Assembly (NCBI GenBank): GCA_049289035.1
Contig: JBAQIV010000033.1
Location: 1 to 8,951 of the forward strand
Length of the DNA stretch: 8,951 nt
Direction of reading: 5' to 3'
Source: JAPUDQ01 sp049289035
GTDB lineage: Bacteria; Patescibacteriota; Saccharimonadia; Saccharimonadales; Saccharimonadaceae
The notes below the pieces were generated by a model. It ran no database searches. It had not been told where the DNA came from and saw only the letters and a list, made by a program, of their open reading frames with translations. The translations under genes were made by a program, and so were the position numbers. The first letter of the stretch is position 1. The number at the start of each line of letters is the position of its first letter. Below are positions 6,105 through 8,951 of the stretch, in pieces.

Positions 6105-6356
6105 CTAGAACAAAGCATTGATAAGCGCTATCAGCCCTATTATCAACCAAAATATATTGAGTATGACCGACTGCTCTACGCGATCAGCCGCCGATACAAT
6201 AATAATGCCGATAGCACCGGTGATGTTTAATAGCAAGAACACAAGGCCATTGGCCGCTATAACAGAAAAGCTGGCTAAGCCATATGCGCTGATCAGCGCT
6301 AGCATACCGTACCAGCCGCACCATTCTGTATATTTTGATTTACGAATGCCAAACAT
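6105..6356 (-). CDS. Small CBU_0592-like membrane protein
   Basis: This 83-residue protein has three hydrophobic segments, about 14-33, 36-54 and 62-82, with a short charged N-terminus (FGIRKSKYTEW) and the tail ending inside the last helix. The order WYGMLALISAYGL ... FLLLNITGAIGIIIVS ... SVILNIFWLIIGLIAL matches the CBU_0592-like domain, a widespread family of unknown function in the inner membrane. A family call rests on my recognition of the pattern only. ATG 6356 is the first in frame after a TGTTATAAT extended -10 and has no ribosome binding site, so the mRNA is probably leaderless. It lies just downstream of the VOC gene on the same strand, with its own promoter in the 17-base gap, and ends at the bidirectional terminator. 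Confidence 0.75.
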   Translation of the reverse strand: MFGIRKSKYTEWCGWYGMLALISAYGLASFSVIAANGLVFLLLNITGAIGIIIVSAADRVEQSVILNIFWLIIGLIALINALF

Positions 6357-6362
6357 AGACTT

Positions 6363-6371
6363 ATTATAACA
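6363..6371 (-). promoter_or_regulatory. Extended -10 promoter for a leaderless membrane-protein mRNA
   Basis: On the minus strand TG-T-TATAAT is a perfect extended -10, and the ATG of the membrane protein follows after exactly six bases. No -35 is evident, as expected for extended -10 promoters. The geometry is identical to that of the ROK promoter. Confidence 0.65.
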
Positions 6372-6373
6372 GG

Positions 6374-6745
6374 CTACTGGTTACGAGGCTGCCAAAAGCA
6401 CAATTTGTAGCCGTCTGGGTCTTTTGTGATAAATTCGCGGTTACCCCAGTCCCAGTCGCGCGGCTGCGCGTGCGGCTGCAGGCCAGCATCGATCTGGCGC
6501 TGGTATTCGGCGTCGACATCATCGACACGGATGTAGATATACATACCCCGCCCCTTGTCGCCCGACAGGCTATCGCCATTAAATTCGTCTTCATCACGCA
6601 TATTGACGATGACTATCTCAAAATCACCAAGTTTTACTTCGCTATAGCCGGGTGTCGAGGCCGTCACCTCAAAGCCCAGTTTTTTATAAAACTTCTCGCT
6701 GAGTTTGTTTTCTTGCGACCAGATGAGGATGTTGGTAAATTTCAT
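6374..6745 (-). CDS. VOC-superfamily (glyoxalase/bleomycin-resistance fold) protein
   Basis: This 123-residue cytoplasmic protein has the paired beta-alpha-beta-beta-beta layout: MKFTNILIW...SEKFYKKLGFEV (1-27), EVKLGDFEIVIVN (36-48), MYIYIRVDDVDAEYQRQIDAGLQ (68-90) and the closing REFITKDPDGYKLCFWQ (103-119). The family includes glyoxalase I, extradiol dioxygenases and antibiotic-binding proteins. The usual metal ligands are not obvious: the first strand lacks the His, and the final strand has Cys-Phe where Glu normally sits (DPDGxxLEL). A metal-independent binding role is more likely than glyoxalase I activity. An upstream in-frame ATG at 6793 exists, but 6745 matches the fold start. No ribosome binding site is visible. 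It is divergent from the GC-rich cassette. Confidence 0.8.
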   Translation of the reverse strand: MKFTNILIWSQENKLSEKFYKKLGFEVTASTPGYSEVKLGDFEIVIVNMRDEDEFNGDSLSGDKGRGMYIYIRVDDVDAEYQRQIDAGLQPHAQPRDWDWGNREFITKDPDGYKLCFWQPRNQ

Positions 6746-6751
6746 GTCTTT

Positions 6752-6781
6752 ATAGTTACAGAGATAGATAAGTAGTTTCAA
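6752..6781 (-). promoter_or_regulatory. Tentative leaderless promoter of the VOC gene
   Basis: On the minus strand TTGAAA (6776-6781) is followed after 18 bases by AACTAT (6752-6757), preceded by TG-T, and the ATG comes six bases later. The -10 is poor (3 of 6), but the geometry copies the two clearer leaderless genes nearby. Confidence 0.35.
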
Positions 6782-6803
6782 GGTTTTATGCACAACATTA
6801 GTA

Positions 6804-6832
6804 TTGTAATTTTACATTTTTTGTGCTATAAT
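6804..6832 (+). promoter_or_regulatory. Strong promoter of the GC-rich cassette
   Basis: TTGTAA (6804-6809), 17 bases, then a perfect TATAAT (6827-6832) preceded by TG-C make this the best promoter in the window. Transcription would start near 6839 and give a leader of about 175 bases before the main gene. Confidence 0.75.
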
Positions 6833-6873
6833 ATTTATTATCCACGCACCACATTGTTCCGAAGGGAGGAATC

Positions 6874-6918
6874 ATGCGCTGGACGTCTGCCACCGTGGCA
6901 TTGATGACCCCAGACTAA
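6874..6918 (+). CDS. 14-codon leader ORF
   Basis: ATG 6874 follows GAAGGGAGGA (6861-6870), a near-ideal ribosome binding site, and reads MRWTSATVALMTPD to TAA 6916-6918. It is too short to be a normal protein. Its stop codon lies inside the left arm of the first leader hairpin (6910-6929), so a ribosome finishing it would disrupt that stem. This is the layout of a leader peptide controlling a downstream gene. No run of one regulatory amino acid is present (three Thr), so a sensing mechanism cannot be named. Confidence 0.5.
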   Translation: MRWTSATVALMTPD

Positions 6919-7001
6919 CTCTAGTCTGGCCAACTCAAACCCCATGGTAGCATGAGGCCATGCTGATCAGAAGCTGTGGGGTTCATCCCCCACCCAGCTT
7001 C
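6910..7001 (+). promoter_or_regulatory. Leader with competing hairpins upstream of the orphan gene
   Basis: Three local stems are visible: CCAGACTA/TAGTCTGG (6910-6929, loop ACTC), AGCATG/CATGCT (6949-6964) and GAAGCTGTGGGG with CCCCA-cc-CAGCTTC (6970-7001). A fourth pairing, AACCCCA (6938-6944) with TGGGGTT (6977-6983), encloses the second stem and excludes the third because both use TGGGG at 6977-6981. Mutually exclusive stems after a leader ORF are typical of attenuation or translational control. The third stem stops just before the AAGGAG of the main gene. Confidence 0.5.
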
Positions 7002-7014
7002 GAAGGAGATCATC

Positions 7015-7395
7015 ATGGCCAGCAACACCCCGTTCTCAGCATTCCAGGACCACTACCTGTCACTCGCCTACAGTTCGAGCCGACTGACTGTCGTTGAGTA
7101 CGCCCGTCGTGGCGGCATCTACAGCCACTTCACCGGGCGACTCTACGGATCTCTCGGCTGGAACTACGTCGCAGATGCGGAGATGCTCGTCTTCCGACTG
7201 CACGTTGGTGAGGCACTCTGGAACGGCTTCCCCGCCCCGCACGAGCTGAGGGAGTTCACGCTCTCATCCGACGACCGAGGATACATCTCGTGCACGTCCT
7301 TCGAGACTGTCGGCGATGGTTCCATCGGCATCCTGCACGGCTTCCGCCGGGACGGCTGGCCGGTCGACATCATCGCCACTGGGCAAGTTCGCTGA
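7015..7395 (+). CDS. Orphan 126-residue protein in a GC-rich cassette
   Basis: I do not recognise this protein. It starts at ATG 7015, six bases after AAGGAG (7003-7008); the in-frame ATG at 6976 lies inside the leader hairpin and is unlikely. It has no signal peptide, membrane segment or low-complexity region, is rich in aromatic residues and Gly, and contains a single Cys (93). Alternating strand-like stretches (GRLYGSLGWNYVADAEMLVFRL, 41-62; RGYISCTSFETV, 88-99; GSIGILHGF, 102-110; WPVDIIATG, 115-123) suggest a small beta-rich fold. Codons favour C or G at the third position, unlike the flanking AT-richer genes, so it looks foreign or under different selection. It has its own promoter, leader ORF and terminator. 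No function can be assigned. Confidence 0.7.
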   Translation: MASNTPFSAFQDHYLSLAYSSSRLTVVEYARRGGIYSHFTGRLYGSLGWNYVADAEMLVFRLHVGEALWNGFPAPHELREFTLSSDDRGYISCTSFETVGDGSIGILHGFRRDGWPVDIIATGQVR

Positions 7396-7401
7396 GAACA
7401 G

Positions 7402-7437
7402 CCCGACCCCGTTCCGCGCAAGCGGTTCGGGGTCGGG
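7402..7437 (+). terminator. Strong GC-rich hairpin terminating the cassette gene
   Basis: CCCGACCCCG (7402-7411) pairs perfectly with CGGGGTCGGG (7428-7437); inside, CCGC pairs with GCGG around a GCAA (GNRA) tetraloop, with TT facing TT between the stems. It begins six bases after the stop codon. No T-run follows, so it may protect a 3' end or act together with the next hairpin. Confidence 0.6.
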
Positions 7438-7439
7438 AT

Positions 7440-7477
7440 ACCTCCTAAAATTTTGAGGTTTTCAAAGTTTTAGGAGG
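7440..7477 (+). repeat. Perfect 10-bp inverted repeat pairing anti-SD and SD sequences
   Basis: CCTCCTAAAA (7441-7450) and TTTTAGGAGG (7468-7477) pair perfectly around 17 bases. ACCTCCT (7440-7446) matches the 16S rRNA 3' tail, and TAGGAGG is a strong Shine-Dalgarno sequence, yet no ATG follows it within range. The GC-poor stem and T-rich interior differ from the hairpin just before. Confidence 0.55.
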
Positions 7478-7482
7478 CATAC

Positions 7483-7552
7483 GGTCTTACTTTTGCAATC
7501 CCCCGGAAGGAGGATGAAGACCCCATGTAGGGCTTTCAATTTTAAGAATTAA
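7483..7552 (+). promoter_or_regulatory. Second structured SD region with a minimal ORF
   Basis: GGTCTT (7483-7488) pairs with AAGACC (7517-7522), enclosing GGAAGGAGGATG. That SD touches ATG 7514, which opens a 12-codon frame (MKTPCRAFNFKN) ending at TAA 7550-7552; it also lies 10 bases before an ATG-TAG start-stop pair at 7524-7529. A short stem GAAGACCC/GGGCTTTC (7516-7537) competes with the first. This looks like a translational control element or a decayed leader. Confidence 0.35.
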
Positions 7553-7567
7553 TATAATAGCCCAGAC

Positions 7568-7605
7568 TGTGTCAAATTATGTCTGATCGGACATAATTTG
7601 ACACA
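7568..7605. repeat. Perfect 16-bp inverted repeat with 6-base centre
   Basis: TGTGTCAAATTATGTC (7568-7583) and its exact reverse complement (7590-7605) flank TGATCG. A further TGTGTCA half lies at 7628-7634. It could be an operator, a recombination or transposon-end site, or a hairpin of the preceding transcript; no transposase is nearby. Confidence 0.7.
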
Positions 7606-7634
7606 ACTTTTGTGCCATAGCATGAGCTGTGTCA

Positions 7635-7699
7635 GTTTCGTTATCTCACAGTAGCAGCTAGGTTAAAGCCTAGCTGGCGAAACATCCTTACTCAGATAA
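7635..7699 (+). ncRNA. Possible pseudoknotted RNA element
   Basis: GTTTCG (7635-7640) can pair with CGAAAC (7678-7683), and the adjoining TTATCT (7641-7646) with AGATAA (7694-7699), which crosses the first stem. A perfect 8-bp hairpin CAGCTAGG/CCTAGCTG (7655-7662 with 7669-7676) fills the middle. The nested order makes an H-type pseudoknot with an inserted hairpin. No promoter or known family is evident, and either strand could be transcribed. Confidence 0.3.
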
Positions 7700-7831
7700 A
7701 GTTCTATTAGGCATCTTGTCCTGCAGTATAATATCTTTGCTTCACAAGCTCGCAAAGATGCAAAATTGCGGCGTCTCGGAAAAGAGAGCAAGCTCTCTTT
7801 TCACTCGTCTTCTTGTTTTATCTGCCGCTTC

Positions 7832-7868
7832 GCGGCGCTTTTACTGCTATGCGAAGTAATACGAAGTG
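7832..7868 (+). pseudogene. Partial inverted copy of the 5S rRNA 3' end
   Basis: Bases 7832-7853 match the reverse complement of the 5S segment 7933-7954 at 20 of 22 positions (GCGGCGnTTnTACTGCTATGCG). The following 15 bases resemble the 5S end loosely (TACG..GTG against CACG-GTG), and after them the copy continues exactly into the shared terminator palindrome. Only the 3' third of 5S is present, so it cannot be functional 5S rRNA. Confidence 0.65.
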
Positions 7869-7914
7869 GAATTATATAAAAAGAGACCTTTTCAGGTCTC
7901 TTTTTATATAATTC
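7869..7914 (-). terminator. rRNA operon terminator, perfect 21-bp palindrome
   Basis: Arms 7869-7889 and 7894-7914 are perfectly complementary around a TTTC loop. The core GAGACC/GGTCTC is flanked by five A and five T, then ATATAATT. On the minus strand it follows the 5S 3' end directly, and its symmetry lets it stop transcription from both sides. The arms are much longer than a usual intrinsic terminator. Confidence 0.9.
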
Positions 7915-8017
7915 GGCACCGTGCTAGTTTCCCGCATAGCAGTATAATCGCCGCTGCTGGGCTTAACTGCTGTGTTCGGAATGAGAACAGGTGTTTCCCC
8001 AGCGCCATGGGCACCGA
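7913..8017 (-). rRNA. rrf: 5S ribosomal RNA
   Basis: Read on the minus strand, the sequence contains the 5S core GGGGAAACACCTGTTC, CATTCCGAACACAGCAGTTA and GCCCAGCAGC, and the two ends pair as helix I (TCGGTGCC with GGTGCCGA). The ends are placed from helix I and may be off by a few bases. It is the last gene of the rRNA operon and runs straight into the palindromic terminator. Confidence 0.92.
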
Positions 8018-8397
8018 AAGCGCTTCACTGAGTGAAGCGCGGCGATTAGAAGGTGGCTACTGGAAGGTGGCTATTGTTTTTGCCATATTCCATCTGCCAT
8101 ATTCCATCTGCCACGCCTCAACGAGGCGGTTTCGTTGTCCATACGGTGCATGTTTTTTCTCTAAAAGTACAAAATGGATCAACTGAGGTAAGTATACAAC
8201 TGATACTCACCGAATACTAGTCAAAACCTGTCTTGCTCTGTCTCGTTATGAGCGATACAAAGCTTGAAGCCATGAGCCAAGCCCTGATTTACTCATCAAG
8301 CTCTAATACCCGTAAGGGGAAAAGAGCAGCCCGACCAGCGAATTTACTTCGCTGCCGGCGCGATGAGAAAAACCGTAGGTTTGTCTCATAACTCATA
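8018..8397 (-). other. 23S-5S internal transcribed spacer, no tRNA
   Basis: This 380-base spacer is long for a 23S-5S gap and holds no tRNA or gene I can find. It contains a GCGCTTCACT/AGTGAAGCGC palindrome beside the 5S 5' end (8020-8040), 14-base tandem repeats (8049-8110), CGCCTC/GAGGCG (8114-8128), CAGCGAA/TTCGCTG (8336-8354), and a two-part stem ATGAGA-AAACC/GGTTT-TCTCAT (8363-8389) next to the 23S 3' end. Those next to the mature ends are likely rRNA-processing stems. Confidence 0.6.
8049..8110. repeat. Two mirrored pairs of 14-base tandem repeats in the spacer
   Basis: GAAGGTGGCTACTG (8049-8062) is repeated as GAAGGTGGCTATTG (8063-8076). After a T-rich gap CCATATTCCATCTG occurs twice without change (8083-8096, 8097-8110). 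The two families are related as inverted copies: TGGAAGGTGGC (8061-8071) pairs with GCCATATTCCA (8082-8092) apart from one mismatch and one G-U. Confidence 0.7.

Positions 8398-8951
<554 letters not shown>

Larger units (their letters stand above)
7553..7831. other. Gene-free region dense in inverted repeats
   Basis: No credible gene is visible on either strand. Besides the 16-bp palindrome at 7568-7605 and the possible pseudoknot at 7635-7699, there are stems ATCTTTGC/GCAAAGAT (7733-7759), GAAAAGAGAGC/GCTCTCTTTTC (7779-7789 with 7792-7802) and GCCGC/GCGGC (7824-7836). The second is followed by T-richness on either strand and could terminate transcription both ways. Confidence 0.5.

Noticed and set aside
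6118..6775. Frames at 6118-6369 (+), 6364-6597 (-) and 6470-6775 (+)
   Set aside because: Shadows of the membrane protein and VOC genes, which have clear topology and fold patterns.
7060..7421. Minus-strand frames opposite the orphan gene
   Set aside because: GC-rich DNA leaves open frames by chance; only the plus frame has an RBS, promoter and terminator.
7573..7600. dif-like site with 11-6-11 layout
   Set aside because: The spacing fits, but the TTATGT-type XerD motif points the wrong way and the arms are a perfect palindrome, unlike the asymmetric dif sequence.
7866..8186. 106-codon plus-strand frame
   Set aside because: It covers the terminator, the 5S rRNA and the spacer repeats in antisense.
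7553..8397. tRNA genes near the rRNA operon
   Set aside because: No GGTTCRAATCC-type T-arm with matching acceptor stem was found in the gap or in the spacer.

Overview
The window looks like chromosomal DNA of a Patescibacteria/CPR bacterium, most likely a Candidatus Saccharibacteria (TM7) relative. The signs are a very large secreted SGNH-type esterase, small surface proteins with a TGPAE-type C-terminal tail, a compact ROK kinase, a phage-like KGG protein, tightly packed short genes and several apparently leaderless promoters. The phylum is inferred from gene style and not from a tree; the partial 23S rRNA at the right edge could settle it. Most of the window has moderate GC, except a clearly GC-richer cassette at about 6841-7440.

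Layout. 1-2749 (minus): 916 visible residues of a giant exported SGNH hydrolase that runs off the left edge. 2881-3459 (plus): a small membrane-anchored exported protein with four cysteines. 3488-3994 (minus): a Ser/Thr/Pro/Gln-rich surface protein with a hydrophobic segment at each end. 4091-5333 (plus): a two-gene overlapping operon of a ROK-family sugar kinase and an HExxH putative peptidase with a zinc ribbon, ending in an intrinsic terminator. 5385-5561: no gene, two strong hairpins. 5562-5789 (minus): KGG-repeat protein with a possible attenuator in its leader. 5902-6086: tandem imperfect repeats and a promoter driving what looks like an unannotated terminated small RNA carrying an anti-Shine-Dalgarno-like stretch. 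6105-6745 (minus): a CBU_0592-like membrane protein and a VOC/glyoxalase-fold protein, both apparently leaderless. 6804-7552 (plus): a self-contained GC-rich cassette of promoter, 14-codon leader ORF, competing hairpins, a 126-residue orphan gene, a strong terminator and SD/anti-SD hairpins. 7553-7868: no gene, dense inverted repeats including a possible pseudoknot. 7832-8951: the 3' end of an rRNA operon on the minus strand (23S 3' part, a 380-base spacer, 5S, terminator), with a partial inverted copy of the 5S 3' end facing it across a perfect 21-bp palindrome.

How it fits together. The left third encodes cell-surface and secreted functions, as expected for an epibiotic cell that meets a host surface. 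The middle encodes small metabolic and stress proteins on short transcripts. The right third is dominated by RNA structure. The most novel material is the small RNA at about 5993-6084, the GC-rich leader-controlled cassette at 6804-7477, and the mirrored 5S remnant.
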